From Pseudomonas fluorescens (GTDB lineage Bacteria; Pseudomonadota; Gammaproteobacteria; Pseudomonadales; Pseudomonadaceae): a stretch of 62,274 nt of DNA. The number at the start of each line of letters is the position of its first letter. Position 1 is the stretch's first letter. Where the stretch lies: the NCBI RefSeq assembly GCF_000802965.1, contig NZ_JSAK01000027.1, positions 27,172 through 89,445 of the forward strand, written 5' to 3'. The notes below the pieces were generated by a model. That model was given only the letters and a program-made list of their open reading frames with translations. It made no database searches and was not told the DNA's origin. Made by a program: the position numbers and the translations under genes. Positions 1 to 8,105 of the stretch are shown here, in pieces.

Positions 1-1
1 T

Positions 2-1189
2 CGGGCCCCCCCCCCCCCGAAAGCCAGCCCCGGTGGCTTTGTCATGGACTCGCAGCCCGGGCTGTACGAGTCGGTGCTGGTGTTCGACTACAAAAGCCTT
101 TATCCGTCGATCATCCGCACCTTCCTCATCGACCCGGTGGGCTTGATCGAAGGGCTCAAGCATCCCGATGACGCGGACTCGGTGCCGGGCTTTCGCGGGG
201 CGAGGTTTTCCCGTACGCGGCATTGCCTGCCGTCCATCGTTGCGCGGGTCGCCGAAGGTCGCGAAACCGCGAAGCGCGAACACAACGCGCCGTTGTCCCA
301 GGCGTTGAAGATCATCATGAACGCGTTTTATGGCGTGCTCGGCTCAAGTGGTTGCCGCTTCTTCGATACCCGGCTGGCATCGTCCATCACACTGCGCGGC
401 CACGAAATCATGCTGCGCACCCGCCAGTTGATCGAAGCCCAGGGCCACACGGTGATTTACGGCGACACCGATTCGACCTTCGTCTGGCTGCGCCGCGCCC
501 ATGGTCAACAGGAAGCCGCGCAGATCGGCAAGGCGCTGGTGGATCACGTCAACCAATGGTGGCGTGAGCATGTGCGGCAGGAATACGGGCTGGAGAGTGC
601 GTTGGAGTTGCAGTTCGAAACGCACTATAAGCGCTTCCTGATGCCGACCATTCGCGGCGCGGAGGAGGGCAGCAAGAAACGATATGCGGGGTTGGTGACG
701 CGCGCCGATGGCACTGAAGAAATGGTCTACAAGGGTCTGGAAACCGTGCGCACCGACTGGTCGCCGCTGGCCCGGCAATTCCAGCAGGAGCTGTACCTGC
801 GCATCTTCCATCGCAAACCCTATCAGGATTATGTGCGCGACTATGTGCGCAAAACCCTGGCGGGCGAGTTCGATGAGCGCCTGATTTACCGCAAGCGCCT
901 GCGCCGCACTCTCGATGATTATCAGCGTAACGTGCCGCCCCATGTCCGTGCAGCGCGCATTGCCGACGAGTACAACGACCAGCAGGGCCGACCGCGGCAA
1001 TACCAGAATGGCGGCTGGATCAGTTATGTGATCACGGTCGCCGGCCCCGAACCGCTGGAGATCCGCAGCGCGCCGATCGATTACGACCATTACGTGACCC
1101 GGCAATTGCAGCCGGTGGCGGATGCGATCCTGCCGTTTGTCGACGACGACTTTTCAACTTTGATTGGTGGGCAACTGGGCCTGTTTTGA
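2..1189 (+). CDS. polB: DNA polymerase II, C-terminal part (cut by window start)
   Basis: This is the polymerase half of a family B DNA polymerase (Pol II), the SOS-associated repair and translesion polymerase. The frame is open to the window edge, so the N-terminal exonuclease half lies outside; about 395 of the usual ~785 residues remain. Visible motifs are DYKSLYPS (palm motif A), KIIMNAFYG (fingers motif B) and YGDTDSTF (palm motif C with the two catalytic aspartates), all intact. The sequence SPGGFVMDS just before motif A matches the family, so the first ATG at 44 is internal. Positions 6-18 are a run of 13 C, suspicious as a sequencing or assembly artefact. The stop codon lies inside the 3' end of the convergent DUF1810 gene. 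Confidence 0.93.
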   Translation, partial: RAPPPPKASPGGFVMDSQPGLYESVLVFDYKSLYPSIIRTFLIDPVGLIEGLKHPDDADSVPGFRGARFSRTRHCLPSIVARVAEGRETAKREHNAPLSQALKIIMNAFYGVLGSSGCRFFDTRLASSITLRGHEIMLRTRQLIEAQGHTVIYGDTDSTFVWLRRAHGQQEAAQIGKALVDHVNQWWREHVRQEYGLESALELQFETHYKRFLMPTIRGAEEGSKKRYAGLVTRADGTEEMVYKGLETVRTDWSPLARQFQQELYLRIFHRKPYQDYVRDYVRKTLAGEFDERLIYRKRLRRTLDDYQRNVPPHVRAARIADEYNDQQGRPRQYQNGGWISYVITVAGPEPLEIRSAPIDYDHYVTRQLQPVADAILPFVDDDFSTLIGGQLGLF

Positions 1190-1624
1190 GTCCATCAGCT
1201 GTAAGGTCCAGTTATCGGGAATGCCGTGGAAATACTTGTTCAAGGCTTGATGGAACACGCTGTGGTCGGCCGAGAGTTGGGCAAACAGCGTGATCGACGA
1301 GTGAAATTTCAGGTCGTCGGGGTGGCCGAAAATCTCTGTTATCGAGCGCTGCCGGATGTTCAGCACTTCTTGCGTGCACGTTCGTAACCGCGGGCCCAGC
1401 ACTGGGTGCTCAAGATAAGCCTGGGCTTCGTCGCGGGAACAGATCGCGAAGCGTTTGGACATATCGCTGCCGCCCAACCCGGCAAATTGCGGAAAGATGA
1501 ACCACATCCAGTGGCTGCGTTTTTTACCTTCATTCAGCTCTTTCTGGACCTTGTTGAACACCGGGTCTTGCGCCTGAACAAAGCGTTGCAAGTTAAAGGC
1601 GTCCAGCTGATCGGTGCTTCTCAT
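1154..1624 (-). CDS. DUF1810 family protein
   Basis: A 156-residue protein of the DUF1810 family, small soluble proteins of unknown biochemical function. The family pattern is clear: DLQRF-like start (NLQRFVQAQ), the strongly conserved KRSHWMWFIFPQ segment near residues 33-44, LGPRLR, and the C-terminal KFHSSITLFA block. An upstream TTG would add six residues, but the ATG at 1624 has a purine-rich AGAGGG about eight bases ahead and gives the usual family start. The gene runs convergently into polB and overlaps its 3' end by 36 bases. No function can be inferred from the neighbours. Confidence 0.85.
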   Translation of the reverse strand: MRSTDQLDAFNLQRFVQAQDPVFNKVQKELNEGKKRSHWMWFIFPQFAGLGGSDMSKRFAICSRDEAQAYLEHPVLGPRLRTCTQEVLNIRQRSITEIFGHPDDLKFHSSITLFAQLSADHSVFHQALNKYFHGIPDNWTLQLMDSKQAQLPTNQS

Positions 1625-1654
1625 GCGGAAGCCCTCTGACAAAACCGCGATGGC

Positions 1655-2477
1655 TCAGACCATGGCCAACCGCTGTTTGCGTTGTGGCGCGCGAAACGCT
1701 TGGTCCAGCGCCTCCAGATCCCCTGCTTCAAGCTCCAGTTGCGCCGCTTGCGCATTAAGTTGCACATGCTCCGTTCTGACCGCTTTGGGGATGGCGATCA
1801 CACCGTTCTGCCGCAAAAGCCATGCCAGTGACACCTGTGCAGGCGTCACGCCGTGACGGGCGGCTACCTGCTTGAGCGTGGAATTTGCGAGCATTTTCCC
1901 GCCCTGACCAATCGGACAGTAGGCCATAACCGGCATATTGTGCTGTTGGCACCACGGCAGCAAATCAAATTCGATGCCGCGCTCTTCCAGGTTGTAGAGC
2001 ACCTGGTTGGTGGCGCAGGCCGGTGTGGCCAGTTCCTGCATGTCCGTCGACGTCGAAATTGGACACGCCCCAGCGGCCGATCTTGCCGGCTTCGCGCAGG
2101 CGTTCGAAGGCCTCGACGGTTTCTTCCAGCGGATACTGGCCGCGCCAATGCAGCAGATACAGATCGATGTAATCGGTGTTCAGCCGCCGCAGGCTGCGCT
2201 CGCAGGCCTGGGGAATGCCTTTGCGGCTGGCGTTGTGCGGATAAACCTTGCTGACCAGGAAAACCTCGTCGCGTCGGCCGGCGATGGCTTCACCGACCAC
2301 TTCTTCGGCGCCGCCTTCGGCATACATCTCGGCGGTGTCGATCAGTGTCATGCCCAGCTCGATGCCCAGGCGCAGTGCCGCGACGTCCTCGGCGCGCCGG
2401 GTGCGGTCCTCGCCCATCTGCCAGGTCCCTTGGCCGATGACCGGCACGTTGACGCCGGCCAACTCGACAGAACGCAT
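1655..2477 (-). pseudogene. Aldo/keto reductase interrupted by a one-base frameshift
   Basis: An NAD(P)H-dependent aldo/keto reductase resembling the YeaE type. The first part (2477 down to about 2046) reads MRSVELAGVNVPVIGQGTW and carries the catalytic tetrad: Asp and Tyr in DTAEMY, Lys in VSKVYP and His in LLHWR. It reaches GVSNFDVD and then leaves frame. The second part continues in another frame from MQELA (2041) through CATNQVLYN, AYCPIGQG and SLAWLLRQ to the end. The junction reads GACGGACATG where the family would need GACGACATG, i.e. one extra base at 2044-2045. Everything else looks full length (about 274 codons), so this is either a very recent mutation or a sequencing error. Confidence 0.85.
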
Positions 2478-2543
2478 GCAAACCTCCTTTCAAGATGCAA
2501 TCAGTATCGTTTGGCATAAGCATAGCTTCCGGGTTCCGCTGCA

Positions 2544-2630
2544 AGATCAAAAGATCGCAGCCTTCGGCAGCTCCTACAGGATGTACGTCGTGCCAATGTA
2601 GGAGCTGCCGAAGGCTGCGATCTTTTGATC
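2544..2630. repeat. REP doublet, family A
   Basis: Two inverted copies of a REP element with core GATCGCAGCCTTCGGCAGCT, facing each other across about 16 bases. It lies between the aldo/keto reductase start and the lipoprotein gene. The same core recurs near 3525, 28411, 42892, 49621 and 54289. Confidence 0.9.
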
Positions 2631-2750
2631 CTCGCCTGCCGATGATCGATTGATCACCGCCAACACTGCACTTTTTCGCAATGAGCGGCTCTACCTTTGG
2701 CCAGCCTGCGGCGATCCCCACCGCCGGCCCATGCCCAAGTCCAAGATCCC

Positions 2751-3500
2751 ATGGCTCGAGCGTTACCCTTCAGCATTACCTCAATTCGCCGACGTTGCCT
2801 GCTGCTGGCCGGTCTGTCGATGTTCCTTGTCACCGGGTGCAGCCACCAGGAAGGCAACGACGTTTTCACTCAAATCCGTGAAGGCAAACCCCAGGAATTC
2901 CTGCAAACCAGCGTTGACCGCATGGCGACCCTGACCATGCGCGACAACCTCGACAGTCTCTATTTGCTGATGAGCAAACTGTACCTGCGCAACCCCGACG
3001 AGTTGAAAAAATCCGGTTTCCTCGACGCCCGCACCGCCGGCAAGCAAGTGCGCATGGCCATCGAGCAGCAGCAACCGTTGCCCACCCTGGGCGGCAAGAA
3101 AGACCTGGCGGCGCTGCGCTTTGCCATGAGTCCGGAATTCCTCGGCGACCGGGTCGGTGCGTTCATCTACGCCATCGGCAGCATGCTGGTGACCGCCCAC
3201 GGCAATCGACTGGAGTTCTACATGACGGACGCGATCAACCCGACGTTCGTCAGCAATGCCGCGCGCAACATTGAAATCGCTACCTGGATCTTGAGTCAGC
3301 GGCAGAACAAGGACGGCCAGCCGATGCTGTTTTCCAACGAAATCTCCGAGGAGGGCAGCAACCTGAGTTTTGCCGTGGAATTCGGTAAGATCGTCGCCCG
3401 TCTGGATTTGCTGACGCAGATGCTGGACGAGCGCTATCGGCGCATCGGCCTGAACTACGCCCAGAGTCTGCTATTCCTGAATTTCCTGCCCGTGCAGTGA
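2751..3500 (+). CDS. Putative lipoprotein of unknown function
   Basis: A 249-residue protein with a lipoprotein signal: positively charged SIRRR, hydrophobic LLLAGLSMFL and the lipobox VTGC at about residues 27-30, so it should be lipid-anchored after cleavage. The mature part is mostly helical and soluble in character, with no enzyme motif that I recognise. The ATG at 2751 was chosen because it places the charged stretch close to the N-terminus; the upstream 18 codons are proline-rich and unlike a signal. No strong ribosome binding site is seen. It stands alone between two REP doublets. Confidence 0.72.
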   Translation: MARALPFSITSIRRRCLLLAGLSMFLVTGCSHQEGNDVFTQIREGKPQEFLQTSVDRMATLTMRDNLDSLYLLMSKLYLRNPDELKKSGFLDARTAGKQVRMAIEQQQPLPTLGGKKDLAALRFAMSPEFLGDRVGAFIYAIGSMLVTAHGNRLEFYMTDAINPTFVSNAARNIEIATWILSQRQNKDGQPMLFSNEISEEGSNLSFAVEFGKIVARLDLLTQMLDERYRRIGLNYAQSLLFLNFLPVQ

Positions 3501-3524
3501 TCCTGTAATCCTCCATAAATCCCT

Positions 3525-3596
3525 CCGAAGGCTGCGATCTTTTGATCGTGAAAAATCAAAGTCAAAAGATCGCAGCCTTCGGCAGCTCCTACAGGG
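3525..3596. repeat. REP doublet, family A
   Basis: Inverted pair of family A REP cores separated by a short AT-rich spacer, right after the lipoprotein stop codon. It can fold into a long hairpin and may protect or end the upstream transcript. Confidence 0.9.
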
Positions 3597-3700
3597 GATA
3601 GCTTTACGGCATAAATATAGATCGCATTGATATAAGTAGTTATAAGAAAAATCGCTATGCTGCGGGCCTGATTTTCCTTGCAGTCTTTGTGGACGTATCA

Positions 3701-4486
3701 ATGGATTTGTTGAACATCGGGTTGGTCGTAGCCGGATTGGTGGTGGGTTTCATCGTTGGCATGACGGGCGTAGGCGGTGGGTCATTGATGACGCCTATCC
3801 TGCTGTGGTTCGGCATCAACCCGGCAACGGCCGTCGGCACCGATCTGCTGTACGCGGCCATCACCAAATCCAGTGGCGTACTGGTTCACAAGAAGAACAA
3901 CAACATCGATTGGGCAATTACCGGTTGGCTGACCCTTGGCAGCGTGCCAGCGGTGGTGCTGACATTGTGGTTCCTGAGCAGTTTGCACAGCTCGCCCGAT
4001 GCGATGAACGCGATTATCAAGCAAGCCCTGGGCTTCGTCCTGTTCGCCACCGCGCTGGCCATCCTGTTCAAGAAACGCCTGCTTGATTTCGCCCACAAAC
4101 GTGCTGGCGGCCACTACAACCCGAGCGGCAAGCGCCTGAATGTAATGACGGTCATCACCGGCCTGGTCCTCGGCACCATGGTGGCCTTGACCTCCATTGG
4201 CGCCGGCGCCTTGGGCACCGTCGCGCTGTTCATCCTCTACCCGTTGTTGCCGACCCGCCGCCTGGTGGGCACGGAAATCGCTCACGCCGTGCCCCTGACC
4301 CTGGTTGCCGGCCTGGGCCATGCGAGCATGGGTAACATGGATTGGCATGTGCTGGGTTACCTGCTGGTTGGTTCGCTGCCGGGCATTTACCTGGGCAGCC
4401 ACCTGACCGGGCGTATCTCCGACGAACTGCTGCGTCCTTGCCTGGCGACGATGCTGATGTTGATCGGTTACAAGCTGGCCTTTTAA
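3701..4486 (+). CDS. TauE/SafE family membrane permease
   Basis: A 261-residue polytopic inner-membrane protein of the TauE/SafE (DUF81) family, members of which export sulfite, sulfoacetate or related anions. The two family half-repeats are visible: GMTGVGGGSLMTPILLWFGI followed by AVGTDLL in the first half, and TSIGAGALGTVALFILYP with VGTEIAHA in the second half. About eight hydrophobic helices can be drawn. The frame opens with an upstream GTG at 3689, but the ATG at 3701 gives a more usual N-terminus. No sulfur-metabolism neighbour is present, so the substrate is unknown. Confidence 0.85.
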   Translation: MDLLNIGLVVAGLVVGFIVGMTGVGGGSLMTPILLWFGINPATAVGTDLLYAAITKSSGVLVHKKNNNIDWAITGWLTLGSVPAVVLTLWFLSSLHSSPDAMNAIIKQALGFVLFATALAILFKKRLLDFAHKRAGGHYNPSGKRLNVMTVITGLVLGTMVALTSIGAGALGTVALFILYPLLPTRRLVGTEIAHAVPLTLVAGLGHASMGNMDWHVLGYLLVGSLPGIYLGSHLTGRISDELLRPCLATMLMLIGYKLAF

Positions 4487-4668
4487 GACCGGTAGCGGTT
4501 GCAGAAACAAACCACCTCCTGCTCCGGATAGGTGCTACGGTGGAAAGCCAGCCCTCATTCGTCACTGAATGACCTCTCGGCATTCCCCGTGATCGACAAG
4601 AGGTGGCCCGTGTACACGCTCAGCACCGACTATCAAAACGAAGCCGAGTATTGTTTCGACACACTGTC

Positions 4669-5268
4669 GTGACTGCCCTGCCCAAAGACCTGCCGCTGAT
4701 CCTCAGCGAGTTGCGCATCGCGACCACCCTGCAACATCAGGGGCTGGAAAAACGCATCCCGTTCCTCACCGCTGACCTGCTGCTCTACACCCGGCTGATC
4801 AAGGCCTATTACGGCTTCTATCGACCGTTGGAAAACCGGTTGTTCCAGGTGGCGATGAGCATTCCCGATCTGGACTGGCTGATTCGCAGCAAGACGCCGT
4901 CACTGGAGGCCGACCTGTACGCCCTGGGGCTGGACGCTGCCGCCATCGACGCCATTCCCCTCTGCAAGTTTTCCCTCCAGACCCGTTCCGTTGCCAGCGT
5001 GCTGGGCGTGATGTACGTACTGGAAGGCGCAACCCTGGGCGGGCAATCGCTGCGCAGCAAGTTGTACGTGCGCCTGGGTGTCGACGAACGCAACGGCGGG
5101 CGATTTCTGGCGGTGTACGGCACCGCAACCTTGTTGATGTGGCGTGGTTTTTTGGCGTGTCTGTATCAGGTGCGTCAGCCTGCTCAACGGGCGCAGTCGG
5201 TGGCAGCGGCTCAAGCCACCTTCAGGGCATTCGAAGGCTGGCTCGAGCATTGCGAGGTATTGCCTTGA
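4669..5268 (+). CDS. bphO: Biliverdin-producing heme oxygenase
   Basis: A heme oxygenase of the bacteriophytochrome-linked type, converting heme to biliverdin, CO and iron; biliverdin is the chromophore of BphP photoreceptors. Family features are the proximal histidine in TTLQHQGLEK near residue 20 and the distal helix with YVLEGATLGGQ near residues 110-120. The GTG at 4669 gives 199 residues, normal for the family; the longer frame from GTG 4603 adds an arginine-rich stretch not expected there. The stop TGA overlaps a TTG start of the following bphP remnant, the usual bphOP coupling. The enzyme looks intact although its partner photoreceptor is destroyed. Confidence 0.82.
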   Translation: MTALPKDLPLILSELRIATTLQHQGLEKRIPFLTADLLLYTRLIKAYYGFYRPLENRLFQVAMSIPDLDWLIRSKTPSLEADLYALGLDAAAIDAIPLCKFSLQTRSVASVLGVMYVLEGATLGGQSLRSKLYVRLGVDERNGGRFLAVYGTATLLMWRGFLACLYQVRQPAQRAQSVAAAQATFRAFEGWLEHCEVLP

Positions 5269-5893
5269 ACCGACTCAGCGAAGAACAACTTGAAGCCGCG
5301 CTCGCCGACTGTGCCAGTGAAGCAATCCGGATTCCGCAATTGTGCGTCGTTGCTCGGTTGGACGGCGGGCGCTTTGTTGCAACAACCTTTGCAGGTGCTG
5401 GCGGGAGCCACGACGACAGAGCTGATTCGCCGAGCGTTAGAAGCGGATGATCTGGAAGACGCCAACCCCTTGCTGCTGGAGATCAACGCACAGCGCTTCA
5501 ACGGATCGCTCAGCCGTCATGGGCACTACGTGCCGGTGCCAATTGTTCCGCTGTTACGCCCCGATACTGGACAACCGCTGGACCTGGGCTTTTCGGTGCT
5601 GCGCAGCGTGTTGCCGGTGCACTGCCAGTATCTGGAGAACATGGGAGTGCGGGCGGCGATGAGCCTGTCGCTGTTGGAGGACGATCAGCTTTGGGGGCTG
5701 ATCACCTGCGCCCACCCGGAACCGCTGCTGGTCAGTCATACGAAGGCAACCCGAATGGTAGCGGCCTGGTTTTGTATATCTGTCGCAGCATCGTGCAGGC
5801 CCACGGTGGTGAGCTTTGGGCGCAAAGCGAACCCGGAGAGGGAAGCGTGTTTACCTTTTCCATCCCCGCATTGGCAGCGCCGCTCCGGTAGTT
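5265..5893 (+). pseudogene. bphP: Bacteriophytochrome histidine kinase remnant (bphP, internally deleted)
   Basis: Degenerate remains of a bacteriophytochrome. From the TTG at 5265 the frame reads NRLSEEQLEAALADCASEA and IRIP, the usual N-terminus before the chromophore domain, then shifts by one base near 5335. The next frame carries recognisable PAS-like sequence (LLQQPLQVLAGA) and the GAF core: FSVLRSVLPVHCQYLENMG followed by VRAAMSLSLL and QLWGLITCAHPEPL. The His of SVLPVHCQY sits at the biliverdin-contact motif. Near 5740 the sequence jumps, in a third frame, to the kinase C-terminus: NGSGLVLYICRSIVQAHGGE and GEGSVFTFSIP, the end of the ATP-binding domain. The PHY domain, the dimerisation helix with phospho-His and most of the ATPase are missing. 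About 210 codons remain of some 730-750. Confidence 0.85.
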
Positions 5894-6043
5894 CTTTGTA
5901 ATGCTTTGAGATGAGCTCGGCCTGTTGCGCAATGACCGCCCTGACCTAAGCTTGGGGCAAGGCGAACACATTTGCGGAGCGTCACCCGGAACAATCGCCG
6001 CGATGCGCAATCATTAGAGCGTGGATATCAAAAGGAGATGCGC

Positions 6044-6595
6044 ATGCTCATCAGGTCACTGACCCTGGCTACCTTGCTGGCTGTCGTTAGCCCCCTGTTC
6101 GCCGCCGATGGCGATTCACCGCTGGACATGGACAAGGGCAGGGCGCGGCCACTGATCGTCATCGCTCCCAGCACGGTCGACCCGACGTGGGTCAGCCTCA
6201 AAAAATCGCTGGATCAGCCGGACAACAAGAAGGCGTTCACCGACAGAAACATGGTGCTGTACACCGTGCTCAACCTGATGGGCCAGCGTGAGGGCAAAGA
6301 CCTGGGGCCGCAAGACACGGCGGCATTGATCCGCTCGCTGAAGTTGGGGGCGGGGTCGAAGAGCAAAGTGATTCTGGTGGGCAAGGACGGCGAAAAGAAA
6401 CTTGAGCAGTCAGGGCCCATCGAGCTGAAAGAAGTGTTCGCCGCTGTCGATCAACTGCCGGCAGCCGAGAAAGAAGCGCCGCCGCCAACGGTCGTACCCG
6501 CCGCGACAGCCGAACCGGCCGCCAAGGGCGCCAAAGGTACGAAACCTGCAAAACCGGGCAAACCCGTCAAACCGCCGGAAATGCCGGATGATTGA
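6044..6595 (+). CDS. Exported DUF4174-domain protein
   Basis: A 183-residue secreted or periplasmic protein. The signal peptide MLIRSLTLATLLAVVSPLFA ends before ADGD. The middle (about residues 30-130) matches DUF4174: RPLIVIAPS, a variable region, LIRSLKLG, KVILVGKDG and the final helix with ELKEVFAAVDQLP. The C-terminus is a low-complexity Ala/Pro/Lys tail. Two in-frame ATGs exist at 6038 and 6044; AAGGAG directly abuts the first, so the second (six-base spacing) was chosen. The function of the domain is not established. Confidence 0.8.
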   Translation: MLIRSLTLATLLAVVSPLFAADGDSPLDMDKGRARPLIVIAPSTVDPTWVSLKKSLDQPDNKKAFTDRNMVLYTVLNLMGQREGKDLGPQDTAALIRSLKLGAGSKSKVILVGKDGEKKLEQSGPIELKEVFAAVDQLPAAEKEAPPPTVVPAATAEPAAKGAKGTKPAKPGKPVKPPEMPDD

Positions 6596-6625
6596 TTGAA
6601 CACGGAATCTCTCTAGTGAGTTCCT

Positions 6626-6741
6626 TTGTGGCGAGGGAGCTTGCTCCCGCTCGGCTGCGCAGCAGTCGCCATCTGCTACTGGCATCTTCACCGGATTAGG
6701 GCCGCTTCGCAGCCCAACGGGAGCAAGCTCCCTCGCCACAA
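6626..6741. repeat. REP doublet, family B
   Basis: Two inverted copies of a different REP, core GTGGCGAGGGAGCTTGCTCC, with outer loops CGGCTGCGCAGC and GCCGCTTCGCAGCCC. It lies between the convergent DUF4174 gene and ampC. Other copies of this family are near 13834 and 29758. Confidence 0.9.
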
Positions 6742-6755
6742 GTCACGGGTGAGTT

Positions 6756-7913
6756 TTATTGGGGCAGGGCGCTCAATATTGTGTGAGCGATTTTGACCCG
6801 CTCCGCAATCGGGTAGTTTTTGTTGGCCAGGATCACGATACCGATGTCTCGCGATGGCACGTACGCCACATAGGCACCGAAACCACCCGTAGAGCCGGTT
6901 TTATTGACCAGCACGTTTTCCGTTTGAGGTCTTGGCGGGCTCAGCCACTTTACTTTATGAGCCTCCATGACCATCTGCGACGAGTTGCCGGCGAGCAATT
7001 GATCGAGGGTGACCGGGTAGTTGTAGAACTCCCAACCCAGGCCCTGGGTCATGTTGCCCACGGTGTAATAACCCGTGTGAGTGATGGCAATGGCTTGCTG
7101 CAAGGGTTTTTCCAGCTGCGCCGGTTTCATGTTCGCCTCGACGTAGCGAATCATATCCGCGGCGCTGGTTTTCACCCCATAAGCCTCTGAATCCAGCGCT
7201 CCCGGCCCGACCCGCACCGGTTTGTCATCCTTGTTATAGCCCTGGGCATACAGCGCCATTTGATCCTGCGGCACTTTCAGGAACGTGTGTTTCAGCCCGA
7301 GTTTTGGCAGCAGGGTCTTTTCCATCACCTCATCAAACGGCGCGCCCATGCTCTTGGCGGCCAGATAGCCGAACAATCCCAAGCTGGGGTTCGAATATTG
7401 TCGATGGGTCCCGGCGGCATAGACCGGTTTCCACTGTTGGAAATAACCGAGCATCTTGTCCGGCGCATCGGCACTTTCAGGGAATTGCAGCGGCAGGCCA
7501 CCGGCGCTGTACGTGCCCAGTTGCAATACGTTGATGCTGTCGAATGCGCTGCCACGCAGTTCCGGCAGGACTTGGCTGGCCGTGTCCGACAGGGACAGTT
7601 TGCCGCTGGCCACGGCGTAGCCGGCGAGGGTGGCGGTGAAGGTTTTGCTCAGCGAGCCGATTTCGAACAGCGTGTTTTCGGTGACCGGTTGTGGGGTTTC
7701 TTTCGATGCCACGCCGTAGTTGAAGTAGTGCTGCTTGCCATCGATGGTCACGGCCACCGCCAGGCCGGGGATGCCTTGTGCTTGCATGACTGGTCGCACG
7801 GCGTCGTTCACAAGCGCCTCAATCGGCTCCTGCGCAGCACTCTGGCCTGTGGCGAATATCGCTACGCACACCGCAAGGCGCTTGAGGCGGGTGAGTGTGA
7901 TGTTGTCGGTCAT
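6756..7913 (-). CDS. ampC: Class C beta-lactamase (AmpC)
   Basis: A periplasmic serine beta-lactamase that hydrolyses cephalosporins and penicillins. The 385-residue protein has an N-terminal signal segment (AVCVAIFATGQSAA), the active-site serine motif S87-L-S-K90, the class C Y173-S-N175 motif and K338-T-G near the C-terminus. The ATG at 7913 was chosen; the open frame runs 56 codons further upstream but that part is REP sequence. No ampR regulator is adjacent: the divergent LysR gene expected for inducible ampC is absent and the upstream neighbour is gudD across a REP doublet. Confidence 0.93.
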   Translation of the reverse strand: MTDNITLTRLKRLAVCVAIFATGQSAAQEPIEALVNDAVRPVMQAQGIPGLAVAVTIDGKQHYFNYGVASKETPQPVTENTLFEIGSLSKTFTATLAGYAVASGKLSLSDTASQVLPELRGSAFDSINVLQLGTYSAGGLPLQFPESADAPDKMLGYFQQWKPVYAAGTHRQYSNPSLGLFGYLAAKSMGAPFDEVMEKTLLPKLGLKHTFLKVPQDQMALYAQGYNKDDKPVRVGPGALDSEAYGVKTSAADMIRYVEANMKPAQLEKPLQQAIAITHTGYYTVGNMTQGLGWEFYNYPVTLDQLLAGNSSQMVMEAHKVKWLSPPRPQTENVLVNKTGSTGGFGAYVAYVPSRDIGIVILANKNYPIAERVKIAHTILSALPQ

Positions 7914-7992
7914 TGGCAGTGTCCCAGCATTTTTAAAGGTGCCAAATGTAGACAATCCGACGGTGATCGACAAATAACGAGGGCAGAAACAC

Positions 7993-8085
7993 CTGTGGGA
8001 GCGAGCCCGCTCGCGATGCTGTGTGTCAGCCACCCTTTTTGCCGGATGTGCTGCCGTCATCGCGAGCAGGCTCGCTCCCACAGGG
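7993..8085. repeat. REP doublet, family C
   Basis: Inverted pair with core TGTGGGAGCGAGCCCGCTCG and its reverse complement, between ampC and gudD. Family C also appears near 11823 and, as one hairpin, near 21786. Confidence 0.9.
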
Positions 8086-8105
8086 GGATTGCGGTGTCTT
8101 CCGGA

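Noticed and set aside
4589..4672. Short frame (VIDKRWPVYTLSTDYQNEAE...) whose TGA overlaps the bphO GTG
   Set aside because: About 20-27 codons, no clear start or ribosome binding site and no recognised family; could be chance or a remnant, so not listed as a gene.
6008..6043. Longer start for the DUF4174 protein at 5972
   Set aside because: It would add a charged stretch before a good signal peptide; the AAGGAG at 6032 fits the ATG at 6044.
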